From assembly GCF_022234545.1 (NCBI RefSeq), contig NZ_JAIEUI010000013.1, positions 62,001 to 126,000 of the forward strand: a stretch of DNA of 64,000 nucleotides, read 5' to 3'. Both the position numbers and the translations under genes were made by a program. A model generated the notes under the pieces. It did no database searches. It saw only the letters and a program-made list of their open reading frames with translations, and was not told the DNA's origin. How positions within the stretch are numbered: the stretch's first letter is position 1; every line of letters begins with the position of its first letter. Source of the DNA: Paenibacillus piscarius. GTDB taxonomy: Bacteria > Bacillota > Bacilli > Paenibacillales > Paenibacillaceae. This document shows, piece by piece, positions 9,031 to 17,140 of this stretch.

Positions 9031-10284
9031 ATGAAGAGAATGTTGAGCTTTATTCTTACCGTGGTCGTTCTAACCGGCGTCATGGTAGTTTCAACTCCCG
9101 GGCTGCTGGACAGAGTCCGTCTGGGTCTTGACCTTAAGGGCGGATTCGAGATTCTGTACCACGCAGAGCCTATGGATACGGGAGGTACTCTGACCCGGGC
9201 GTCACTGCAGAAGACGGCAGAGAGTCTGGAGAAACGGGCCAATGCCCTTGGAACCAGCGAGCCTGAAGTGACCACTGAAGGAACAGACCGCATCCGTCTG
9301 AAAATTGCGGGTGTTACCGATGAAGCAGAGGTCCGCAAGAAAATGAAAGAACCTGCAGTATTGACCTTCCGCAGTGCGGAGGAAGGCGATGCGCCGGGAA
9401 CCTTCAGTAAGATTGAACTCGTAGGCAGTGATTTTGTTGAAGGCGCAGCAGAGGTGCAACGCGACAATCTCAACCGCCCCGAGATCAGCATCTCCATCAA
9501 AAACAAGGATAAATTCGCAGAAATAACCAAGCGGCTGTTGGGTAAACAGCTCGCCATTTATCTGGATGATACATTGCTGTCCGACCCTCCTTACGTTAGA
9601 GCAGTCCTGACAGACGGCAAAGCTTCAATTTCCGGCGGATACACCTTGGATCAAGCCCGTGAAATTGCCGACACGATTAACTTAGGTGCCCTGCCTCTGA
9701 AGCTTACAGAGAAGTACTCCCAGAGCGTAGGCGCTACACTCGGTAAGCAGTCCCTGGAAGAGACTGTAAGAGCCGGTATTGTCGGGTCTGTGCTTATTCT
9801 GATCTTCATGATTGCCATGTACCGGCTTCCGGGCGTCCTGGCCAGCTTCGCGCTGATCCTGCACACCTGGCTGCTGATTCTCGTCTTCGTACTGGCTGAC
9901 TTCACATTAACGCTCCCTGGTATCGCGGCTTTCATTCTCGGGATCGGGATGGCGGTCGACGCCAACATCATTACCAATGAACGGATTAGAGAAGAAATGC
10001 GCAACGGCAAGGGCATTATGTCCTCTGTCAAAGCAGGGAACAAGACCTCCTTCCGTACGGTTATGGATGCGAATGTCACCACAATTATTGTAGCAGCGGT
10101 TATGTTCGCCTTCGGTACCGGTGCGGTTAAGGGCTTCGCGCTGATTCTGATTGTGGAAATTGTCCTCAGTATCGTGACAAACCTTTATTTTGCCCATTGG
10201 CTGCTGACTGTGCTGGTTAAAGCCGGAGCACTCAAGAAGCCGAAGCAATTTGGGGTAAAGGAGAGTGACATCAGTGCGCTTTAA
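9031..10284 (+). CDS. secD: protein translocase subunit SecD
   Basis: The 417-residue protein has the SecD pattern. There is an N-terminal membrane anchor, then the D1 motif VRLGLDLKGGFEILY. The periplasmic-type P1 region follows with ISGGYTLDQAREIADTINLGALP. Then come transmembrane segments with AAFILGIGMAVDANIITNERIREE. SecD works with SecF in proton-driven completion of protein export. B. subtilis has a fused SecDF; here the two are separate genes overlapping by about 11 bp, suggesting translational coupling. Confidence 0.97.
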   Translation: MKRMLSFILTVVVLTGVMVVSTPGLLDRVRLGLDLKGGFEILYHAEPMDTGGTLTRASLQKTAESLEKRANALGTSEPEVTTEGTDRIRLKIAGVTDEAEVRKKMKEPAVLTFRSAEEGDAPGTFSKIELVGSDFVEGAAEVQRDNLNRPEISISIKNKDKFAEITKRLLGKQLAIYLDDTLLSDPPYVRAVLTDGKASISGGYTLDQAREIADTINLGALPLKLTEKYSQSVGATLGKQSLEETVRAGIVGSVLILIFMIAMYRLPGVLASFALILHTWLLILVFVLADFTLTLPGIAAFILGIGMAVDANIITNERIREEMRNGKGIMSSVKAGNKTSFRTVMDANVTTIIVAAVMFAFGTGAVKGFALILIVEIVLSIVTNLYFAHWLLTVLVKAGALKKPKQFGVKESDISAL

Positions 10285-11173
10285 GAAAGAGATTGATTTC
10301 GTACATTTAAGCAAGTATTTCTATATTTTCTCCATTGCCCTTACGGTGGCGGGACTGATCTTCCTGGCGATCTTCGGCCTGAATTACAGCGTTGACTTCA
10401 AGGCCGGGTCCAATGTGGACGTAGCGTTATCGAAGAGCATTACGCTGGAACAGCTTCAGCCTGCGCTGAAGGAGGCAGGAATGGAGCATGAGCCAACCGT
10501 AACCATCGGCGACAAGCGGGTCAACATCCGTTACGACCAAGAGCTGACGGATGCGAAGAGTGAGACCCTCAAAATGGCAATCAACAAGATTGATGACAAG
10601 GCGTCTTTCGAAATCAACACCGTAGATACTGAGATGGCTAAAGAGCTGGCCCGCAATGCGATCTATTCGGTGCTGCTCGCCAGTATCGGGATTATTATCT
10701 ATGTAAGTATCCGTTTTGAATGGCGTTTTGCGCTGGCTGCCATTGTGGCGCTGCTTCATGACGCCTTCATGGTGGTGGCGGTCTTCTCGATCTTCCGCCT
10801 GGAGGTAGACATCACCTTCATTATTGCGGTACTGACCATTATCGGTTACTCGATCAATGATACGATCGTTATCTTTGACCGGATTCGTGAGAATCTGCGC
10901 TTCGGCAAACAGAAATCGTATGAGGATCTGAAGCATCTGGTTAACAAAAGTGTTATGCAGACGCTCATGCGTTCCCTGTATACCGCACTTACCGTATTTA
11001 TTGCCGCGTTCTTCCTGCTGATTATGGGCGGCGAGTCCATCCGGATGTTCTCGCTGGCGATGGTTATCGGACTGCTCTTCGGAGCCTATTCGTCGATCTT
11101 CATTGCAAGCCCGCTCTGGCTGCTTCTGAAGAAGCGCCAGAAGCCAGCGGTGAAGAACCCGGCCAAAGCCTAA
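10274..11173 (+). CDS. secF: protein translocase subunit SecF
   Basis: The 299-residue protein has an N-terminal membrane segment, the motif LNYSVDFKAGSNVDV, and transmembrane segments containing ITFIIAVLTIIGYSINDTIVIFDRIREN, a SecF hallmark. The GTG at 10274 is preferred over GTG at 10265 because AAAGGAGA ends 9 nt before it. The start lies inside the end of secD. A GC-rich hairpin follows the stop codon. Confidence 0.96.
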   Translation: MRFKKEIDFVHLSKYFYIFSIALTVAGLIFLAIFGLNYSVDFKAGSNVDVALSKSITLEQLQPALKEAGMEHEPTVTIGDKRVNIRYDQELTDAKSETLKMAINKIDDKASFEINTVDTEMAKELARNAIYSVLLASIGIIIYVSIRFEWRFALAAIVALLHDAFMVVAVFSIFRLEVDITFIIAVLTIIGYSINDTIVIFDRIRENLRFGKQKSYEDLKHLVNKSVMQTLMRSLYTALTVFIAAFFLLIMGGESIRMFSLAMVIGLLFGAYSSIFIASPLWLLLKKRQKPAVKNPAKA

Positions 11174-11190
11174 CACCCGGTTGGTCCATC

Positions 11191-11217
11191 AGCCGCGTCT
11201 GTAGCGACGCGGCTTTT
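11191..11217 (+). terminator. intrinsic terminator after secF
   Basis: AGCCGCGTC pairs perfectly with GACGCGGCT across a 6-nt loop, followed by only four T residues. The stem is strong but the T-tract is short. Confidence 0.6.
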
Positions 11218-11281
11218 CGGAATCTTTGGAGCTAGATTCATCATCATGAGTTTACCTGCTAGTGGCAAGGAGGGCCTCGTT

Positions 11282-12244
11282 ATGAATGACAAACAATCAC
11301 CCCGGAAGGAAACGGTTGTCTGGACCGGAATCCTTAGCGATATAGCACTGGCCGCCGCCAAAGGCGGTGTCGGGTATCTGTCGGGCAGCAAGGCGTTGAT
11401 GGGGGACGCCATCTATTCCGGAGCAGATGCCGCCGCCAGGCTGGCAGGAGTTATTCCGTGGCACCCGAAGCAGAATAGCAAGCCGTCCGGCTCTGTACGC
11501 AGCCGGGCTGTACAAGGGAACAAGGAGCCGCTGGCGGCCATTCTGTTCTCCGTGCTGATTCTGATGGGCGGGCTGCAGGTTGTCTTCTCGGCGATTCGTG
11601 ATCTGACGAGAGGCCATTTATCCGCACCAGGGCAATCGGCGCTGGCCGCTGTCCTGCTGTGTATTGTTTTTAAAGAGGCCGTATTCCAATATCAGTACCG
11701 TTATTTCAAGAAGAAGGGCGACGGCAGCCATGCGGCTTACGCTGACAGCCACCGGTTCAGCCTGTATACATCGATTACCGTATTCATCGGGATTGCCCTG
11801 GCCATGACGGGAGGGTATATGAACTGGCATCCTCTGATCTATCTGGACCCGGTTGCCGCGCTTCTGACCGGAGGTCTGATTCTCCGCAAGGGCTATTCCT
11901 TAATTACATCCTCTGTATACAGCAAAAAGCTGCAGGAGCTTCCATCCGAGGAAGCGGCCAGCTTCATTGAGACGGTTCAGCGTGTGCACGGGGTTATCCG
12001 TGTCGAGCAGCTCCGGGCGCTGGAGGAAGGCAGTTGTGTGAATCTGGATGTGAAGATCAGTGTGAATCCGCGCATTAGCGTGCTGGAAGCCCAGGACATC
12101 TCGGAATGCGCCCGGAAGCTGCTGCAGCACCGGTTCGTGCATGTCGGCGAGGTTCATATGGAGGTTGTGCCGTATGATCCGGGTTATCCGTACAAAAGCA
12201 ATCATGAGCTCGTGGACAATGATGTTCCCACGCTGCTCCAGTAG
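11282..12244 (+). CDS. CDF-family membrane protein with altered metal-site residues
   Basis: The 320-residue protein has the fold and length of cation diffusion facilitators. It begins with GILSDIALAAAKGGVGYLSGSKALMG, and its cytoplasmic C-terminal domain has VNLDVKISVNPRISVLEAQ and FVHVGEVHMEVVP. The start has AAGGAGG at 8 nt. The usual ligands are missing. Where helix 2 normally has HxxxD or DxxxD, this protein has Tyr45 and Asp49 (DAIYSGAD). Where helix 5 normally has HxxxD, it has Arg158 and Tyr162 (ADSHRFSLY). The alignment was made by eye. It may be a degenerate transporter or one with other chemistry. Its place between secF and recJ suggests a fixed neighbourhood gene. Confidence 0.8.
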   Translation: MNDKQSPRKETVVWTGILSDIALAAAKGGVGYLSGSKALMGDAIYSGADAAARLAGVIPWHPKQNSKPSGSVRSRAVQGNKEPLAAILFSVLILMGGLQVVFSAIRDLTRGHLSAPGQSALAAVLLCIVFKEAVFQYQYRYFKKKGDGSHAAYADSHRFSLYTSITVFIGIALAMTGGYMNWHPLIYLDPVAALLTGGLILRKGYSLITSSVYSKKLQELPSEEAASFIETVQRVHGVIRVEQLRALEEGSCVNLDVKISVNPRISVLEAQDISECARKLLQHRFVHVGEVHMEVVPYDPGYPYKSNHELVDNDVPTLLQ

Positions 12245-12273
12245 TCTGTAAGGTGAGAGAAAGGGGAGCTGGT

Positions 12274-14673
12274 GTGCTTCATTCCAAAACAAATTGGCAA
12301 TCTCCGGCAGCTGATCCCGGTAAGATCCGGGAATTGGCCCGGAGTCTTTCTATTTCTCCGCTCCTGTCTTCACTGCTGGTGCAAAGAGGCATGGATACTG
12401 CCGAGAAGGCATTGGTATTCATGGATGGCGGAGCGGAAGATAGACATGACCCCTTCCTGCTTAGCGGAATGGCCGAGGCCGTGCCGCGGATCCGCAGAGC
12501 GCTGGAAGAGGAAGAACATATTCTGGTATACGGGGATTATGATGCGGACGGGGTGTCCAGCACTGCGCTGATGATTTACCTTCTGCGCCATCTGGGCGCC
12601 TCGTTCGATATCTATATCCCGCACCGGTCCAATGAAGGGTACGGTCTGCATAATCATGCGCTGGACTGGGCCTTGCAGCAGGGTGTATCTCTGGTGATTA
12701 CTGTAGATACTGGTATCAGCGCCTATCATCAGATTGCCTATGCTTCTACACTTGGAATCGATGTGATTGTTACGGACCATCATGAACCGCCGGAGCTGCT
12801 GCCTGAGGCGTATGCACTGATTAATCCGAAGCTGCCGCATTGCGCGTATCCGTTCAAGGGGCTGGCCGGTGTCGGAGTGGCCTATAAGCTGGCTGAGGCT
12901 CTGCTGGGCAGCAGCGTTCCGGAGGAATGGTGCGAGATTGCCGCCATCGGCACTGTCGCCGATCTGATGCCGCTTGTCGGCGAGAACCGCAGTCTGGTGC
13001 GCAGAGGCCTCAGCAGCATGAGGCATTCGCGGTTCCCGGGAGTCCGTGCCTTGCTTGCGGTCAGCGGGATCACGATGAATACTGTCAGCGCTATCAATAT
13101 TGCCTTCGGCATGGCGCCGCGGATTAATGCCAGCGGAAGGCTCGATCATGCAGGGCGTGCGGTTACGCTGCTTACGACGGATACAGCGGAGGAAGCGGAG
13201 CAACTCGCTGCCGAACTGGATCTGCTGAACAAGGAACGCCAGCTGGTGGTGGAGAGAATTGTTCAGGAAGCAACGGCCAAGCTGGAGGAGCGGATCAGCC
13301 GCAGCGGGCTGCCGGACATTATTGTGCTGGCTGACCAGGGCTGGAACGTGGGTGTGGTCGGTATCGTTGCCTCCAAGCTGCTGGAACGTTATTACCGTCC
13401 GGTCATTATTCTGGATATTCACCCGGATACCGGAATGTGCAAGGGCTCGGCCCGTTCCATTCCGGGACTGGACATCTATGCAGCGTTATCCTCTTGTGCG
13501 GAGCTGATGGATCACTTCGGCGGCCACCCCGCTGCCGCGGGGATGAGCCTGCCGCATGAGCGGCTTGAGGCCTTCGATGAAGCGCTGAATGCCTATGCGG
13601 CGGATGTGCTGACACCTGAGGATTTCGTAGCGGTTACGGCTGCAGACGGTGAGGTGTCCATCGCCGATCTGACCCTGCAGGCCGCGCTTGAGCTGGAGCG
13701 GCTGGCTCCGTTCGGCATGGCGAATCCGCTGCCGCGGTTCATTCTGCGCGGAGCCGCTGTGAAGGAGACCCGCAGAATGGGCCAGGAGAGCAAGCATCTG
13801 AAGCTTGTTCTCCAGCAGGGCCGGCTGCAGATTGAAGCCGTCGCCTTCGGTAAGGGTCCGCTGGCGGACCTGCTGCCGGCAGGTACAGAGGTGGATGTAC
13901 TCGCGGAGCTGTCGGTCAATGAATGGAACGGGTCGCGTAAGCCTCAGCTGATGCTTCAGGATCTTGCAGTGCCGAGTGCGCAGCTGTTCGATCTGCGCGG
14001 CGCAGCCGATGCAGTCAAGCAGGCGGTGCAGCTGGAGTCGCTGCTTCAGACCTATAGCGGCAAGGCTGGCCGGGCGGCTGCGGTGTTCCAGAATAGCCGG
14101 ACGAGCCCGCTGCGGGAGCTGAAGGGGATGTCCCTCTGGGTCTATGAGGAAGCCGGCGGGATTAGTCTGCTCCATCAGCCGGAGGACCGGGGAGAGCCAG
14201 CGGAGGTTACCCTGCTCTGCCTGCTGGACATGCCGGAGTCGCCTGAGCAGCTGGAGTCGCTGTTTACCGTTTTTCCGGGGGCAGAGAATATTGCCCTGCT
14301 GCATTCCATCCGTGACGGGCGCGACCGGCTGCAAGTTCCGACACGCGAACATTTCGCAGCATTATACAAATGGATTGCTTCTATCGCTGCTTCTCCCACG
14401 CCTGAGCCTGAGGTGCTGCGGCGGCTCAGCCGCCAGTCGGCGCTCGGGGCGCGGATGCTGAACCGGATGCTGGATGTGTTCGCTGAGCTTGATTTCATAG
14501 ACCGCAGCGGGGGGAAGATTACGTTCGTTCCCCAGCCGGCGGCCAAGAGTCTTACAGCGTCAGAGCATTTCATCCGGCTGGGCAAGACTGCTGAGATGGA
14601 GCAGTATTTCATGGAAGGCAGCCGCAGCGAGCTGCAGGAGTTCTTGCTGTCGCGCCGTTTGGGGGCCTCCTAG
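12274..14673 (+). CDS. recJ: single-stranded-DNA-specific exonuclease RecJ
   Basis: The 799-residue protein has the DHH-family motifs in order: ILVYGDYDADGVSSTAL, LVITVDTGIS, VIVTDHHEPPE and, in DHHA1, MDHFGGHPAAAGMSLP. These coordinate the catalytic metal ions of this 5'-3' ssDNA exonuclease used in recombination and mismatch repair. An OB-type segment follows, then a long C-terminal region typical of Bacillales RecJ. GTG at 12274 was chosen because AAGGGGAG lies 5 nt upstream. It is 29 bp after the CDF gene and likely co-transcribed. Confidence 0.96.
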   Translation: MLHSKTNWQSPAADPGKIRELARSLSISPLLSSLLVQRGMDTAEKALVFMDGGAEDRHDPFLLSGMAEAVPRIRRALEEEEHILVYGDYDADGVSSTALMIYLLRHLGASFDIYIPHRSNEGYGLHNHALDWALQQGVSLVITVDTGISAYHQIAYASTLGIDVIVTDHHEPPELLPEAYALINPKLPHCAYPFKGLAGVGVAYKLAEALLGSSVPEEWCEIAAIGTVADLMPLVGENRSLVRRGLSSMRHSRFPGVRALLAVSGITMNTVSAINIAFGMAPRINASGRLDHAGRAVTLLTTDTAEEAEQLAAELDLLNKERQLVVERIVQEATAKLEERISRSGLPDIIVLADQGWNVGVVGIVASKLLERYYRPVIILDIHPDTGMCKGSARSIPGLDIYAALSSCAELMDHFGGHPAAAGMSLPHERLEAFDEALNAYAADVLTPEDFVAVTAADGEVSIADLTLQAALELERLAPFGMANPLPRFILRGAAVKETRRMGQESKHLKLVLQQGRLQIEAVAFGKGPLADLLPAGTEVDVLAELSVNEWNGSRKPQLMLQDLAVPSAQLFDLRGAADAVKQAVQLESLLQTYSGKAGRAAAVFQNSRTSPLRELKGMSLWVYEEAGGISLLHQPEDRGEPAEVTLLCLLDMPESPEQLESLFTVFPGAENIALLHSIRDGRDRLQVPTREHFAALYKWIASIAASPTPEPEVLRRLSRQSALGARMLNRMLDVFAELDFIDRSGGKITFVPQPAAKSLTASEHFIRLGKTAEMEQYFMEGSRSELQEFLLSRRLGAS

Positions 14674-14771
14674 ACTGCCGCAAGGCAGAAGTTAGCAAAT
14701 TGATTGTATTGGAGCAGGTTCATTCGGAGTTATTCAGTGGGCTTACGCTCACACACTTTTAGGAGATGATA

Positions 14772-15293
14772 ATGTTGGATTTCAAAGACAAGATTCGTGT
14801 GATCCCGGATTTCCCGCAGGCTGGAATCAGCTTCAAGGATATTACTACACTGCTGATGGACGGGGAATCCTACCGCTCCGCCATCGACGAGCTGAAGAAG
14901 CTGGTGGACCATCTGGAGATTGATGTGATCGCCGGACCGGAAGCGCGCGGCTTCGTCGTGGGCGCACCGCTCGCGTATGCCCTGGGCGTAGGCTTCGTGC
15001 CGATCCGTAAGAGCGGCAAGCTTCCGTACGAGACCATTGAAGCCGGCTATGCGCTGGAATACGGCAAGGATACGCTGGCGATGCATACCGATGCCATTAA
15101 GCCCGGCCAGAAGGTGCTGATCGCGGATGACCTGCTCGCGACCGGCGGTACCATTGCTACCTCGGTTAATCTGGTGCAGCAGCTTGGCGGCGAAGTGGTT
15201 GGAGCTGCGTTCCTGATTGAATTGACAGCTCTGGACGGACGGAGCAAGCTGTCGGATATTGAGGTTGTTACTCTGCTAAATTACGAGGATTAA
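14772..15293 (+). CDS. apt: adenine phosphoribosyltransferase
   Basis: The 173-residue enzyme converts adenine and PRPP to AMP. The PRPP-binding motif VLIADDLLATGGTIA and the adenine-site region GPEARGFVVGAPLAYALG are intact. ATG at 14772 is preferred to ATG at 14766, which overlaps the ribosome-binding site TAGGAG. It sits between recJ and relA, the usual Bacillales order, although here a divergent uracil permease gene separates it from relA. Confidence 0.96.
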   Translation: MLDFKDKIRVIPDFPQAGISFKDITTLLMDGESYRSAIDELKKLVDHLEIDVIAGPEARGFVVGAPLAYALGVGFVPIRKSGKLPYETIEAGYALEYGKDTLAMHTDAIKPGQKVLIADDLLATGGTIATSVNLVQQLGGEVVGAAFLIELTALDGRSKLSDIEVVTLLNYED

Positions 15294-15330
15294 TGATACC
15301 TGGACCTGGATAACTTTTCCTGGGAAATAT

Positions 15331-15372
15331 AAAGCGGACTGCTGTCGAATGTAGACAGCAGTCCGCTTTTTT
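15331..15372 (+). terminator. bidirectional terminator between apt and the uracil permease gene
   Basis: AAAGCGGACTGCTGTC pairs with GACAGCAGTCCGCTTT around a 7-nt loop, with T residues on the right and A residues on the left. It can serve both convergent genes. Confidence 0.9.
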
Positions 15373-15506
15373 GCAGCTGATATTTCGATTGGATTAACAA
15401 TAACTGATGGAAGTAACGGAGCGGATTTTGGAACTGTAGGAGCGGACAACAGCGGCCGGAAGTCCAAATATCACCGCAGTTACGGCAAACATCAGAATTA
15501 ATTTTT

Positions 15507-16817
15507 CTAGTGAGCTGACTTATCAGCTTCCTGTTCGTTGGACAGGCCCAGCACCTCAATCAGCTTGAAGAGCAGGGAGAGCACCATACCGACAATCGTT
15601 GCCAGTGCCATTCCCTTCAGCTCCACGCCGCCAAGCTTAAGGGAGATGCCGCTGATCCCTACTACCAGTACAAGCGTGGCCAGAATCATATTCGTAGCCT
15701 TGGAGAAATCCACCTTCTGCTCCACGAAGATCCGCAGACCGGAGGCCGCGATTACCCCGAACAGCAGCAGGGAGACACCGCCCATGACCGGCGTAGGAAT
15801 GTTGGCAATGACCGAGGAGAAGGTCCCGGAGAACGACAGCACGATGGCGATAACAGCAGCTCCGGCGATGACGTATACCGAGTATACCTTGGTCAGCGCC
15901 ATAACGCCGATATTTTCCCCATAGGTGGTATTAGGTGTAGAGCCGACGAAGCCGGAGAGCACGGTAGAGATCCCGTTACCCATCAGCGAGCGGTCCAGAC
16001 CCGGATCCTTGGTCAGATCCTTGCCGACAATATTACTGGTTACCAGCAAATGGCCGATATGCTCAACAATAACCACAAGCGATACGGGAATGATCGTTAA
16101 GATGACCTGCCAATTGAAGGAGGGGGTAATGATCGTCGGGTGAGAGAGGAAGCTTGCTTCCGAGATTGCAGTTGTATTCACCTGACCCAAGATATAAGCG
16201 AGTACATAACCGGTAACGATACCGATGAGGATATGAATGATTTTGGGGAAGCCGCGGAATAACACGGAGCCGAGAACCGTTACGCCAAGCGTGACGAGTG
16301 ACAGTATAATGGCCTTACCATCCGGTGTCCAGTCTGCGGCTGCCACGCCTTCCGGAGCAATCAGCCCGGCCATGCGTGCTGCAACAGGAACAAGCTCCAG
16401 CCCGATGGTGGCTACGATCGCGCCCATAACCGCCGGAGGGAATACGACATCAATCCAGCCTGTGCCGGCATAACGTACAATTAATGCGACAAGAATAAAG
16501 ATGATACCCGTAACAATAAAAGCGCCAAGTGCAAGCGAATATCCGCGCTCATGGTCGCCGGCATGTTCTTTGAGAACCAGAAGTACCGGGGAGATAAAGG
16601 CAAAGCTGGAACCCAAATAAGCAGGGATTTTGCCGCGGCAGATCAGAATATATAACAGGGTGCCGATACCGTTCATCAGCAGGATCATGCCGGGGTCTAC
16701 CCCGAACAGGTTGGGAACCAGCACGGTGCTGCCGAACATGGCGAACAGATGCTGTAGACTCAGGAGGAAGCCCGGGCCCCAAGGGAGTCTTTCGTTAACT
16801 TGAATTTCGCGTTGCAA
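15507..16817 (-). CDS. uraA: uracil permease (NCS2 family)
   Basis: The 436-residue protein has about 12-14 transmembrane segments and NCS2 signatures: LPWGPGFLLSLQHLFAMFGSTVLVP at the start and SLVVIVEHIGHLLVTSNIVG mid-protein. GSTPNTTYGENIGVMALT, typical of uracil permeases (UraA/PyrP), follows. It imports uracil by proton symport. The start is a TTG with a modest AAGAGAAG site upstream. Its transcript appears to have a leader of about 200 nt with several hairpins, so regulation in the leader is likely although the class was not recognised. It interrupts the apt-relA pair seen in B. subtilis. Confidence 0.9.
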   Translation of the reverse strand: MQREIQVNERLPWGPGFLLSLQHLFAMFGSTVLVPNLFGVDPGMILLMNGIGTLLYILICRGKIPAYLGSSFAFISPVLLVLKEHAGDHERGYSLALGAFIVTGIIFILVALIVRYAGTGWIDVVFPPAVMGAIVATIGLELVPVAARMAGLIAPEGVAAADWTPDGKAIILSLVTLGVTVLGSVLFRGFPKIIHILIGIVTGYVLAYILGQVNTTAISEASFLSHPTIITPSFNWQVILTIIPVSLVVIVEHIGHLLVTSNIVGKDLTKDPGLDRSLMGNGISTVLSGFVGSTPNTTYGENIGVMALTKVYSVYVIAGAAVIAIVLSFSGTFSSVIANIPTPVMGGVSLLLFGVIAASGLRIFVEQKVDFSKATNMILATLVLVVGISGISLKLGGVELKGMALATIVGMVLSLLFKLIEVLGLSNEQEADKSAH

Positions 16818-17029
16818 TGGAGTTCACTTCTCTTTCTGATCTAATTTGGGGTTCTCTTGACATTTGTAATAGCAGCTACTTCCAAACCGCCTTTACTAGA
16901 TTAAATAGATCGGCGGGTTTTTACAACAACATTTTTGACTGCGCCACAAATTTGTCTTTTCTTGGCCCTTTCGCTGCCAGGAATCCCACGCTATGCCAAG
17001 TGTTGACGGAATCCCTCGCAAGCGTCATA
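16818..17029 (-). promoter_or_regulatory. long structured leader of the uracil permease mRNA
   Basis: From the predicted start point near 17023 to the TTG at 16817 there is a leader of about 200 nt. On the minus strand it holds a CTTGGC/GCCAAG pair enclosing about 28 nt, and AAACCCGCC pairing with GGCGGTTT around a loop of about 20 nt. The motif GGGATTCC occurs twice. No PyrR-binding consensus, purine riboswitch core or other known class was recognised. A 5' regulatory RNA is an inference from length and pairing only. Confidence 0.35.
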
Positions 17030-17031
17030 AT
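17003..17031 (+). promoter_or_regulatory. sigma-A promoter for relA
   Basis: TTGACG (17003-17008), a 17-bp spacer and CATAAT (17026-17031) lie about 105 bp upstream of the relA start. It overlaps the divergent uraA promoter. Confidence 0.6.
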
Positions 17032-17058
17032 TATAGACAACTTTAACCTGTGTGTTAC
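17030..17058 (-). promoter_or_regulatory. sigma-A promoter for the uracil permease gene
   Basis: On the minus strand GTAACA (17058-17053), a 17-bp spacer and a perfect TATAAT (17035-17030) point toward uraA. Its -10 element overlaps that of the relA promoter on the other strand, so the two promoters may compete. Confidence 0.55.
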
Positions 17059-17140
17059 TTCCGCCGGGATATATGGAACCTGCAAATTCTGCATCCTTGC
17101 GGGTTCATTTTATTATAGAAGGGAAACGGATACGACGAGA

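Noticed and set aside
12370..13422. A 350-codon minus-strand frame inside recJ
   Set aside because: It is an antisense shadow of recJ with unlikely amino-acid composition and no start signals.
16818..17029. PyrR-binding attenuator or purine riboswitch upstream of uraA
   Set aside because: Neither the PyrR-binding loop consensus nor the purine-riboswitch core could be found, so only an unclassified leader is reported.
16817..17140. A 108-residue N-terminal extension of relA
   Set aside because: It runs through the uraA leader and both divergent promoters, its sequence is unlike any Rel N-terminus, and ATG 17141 gives the normal length.
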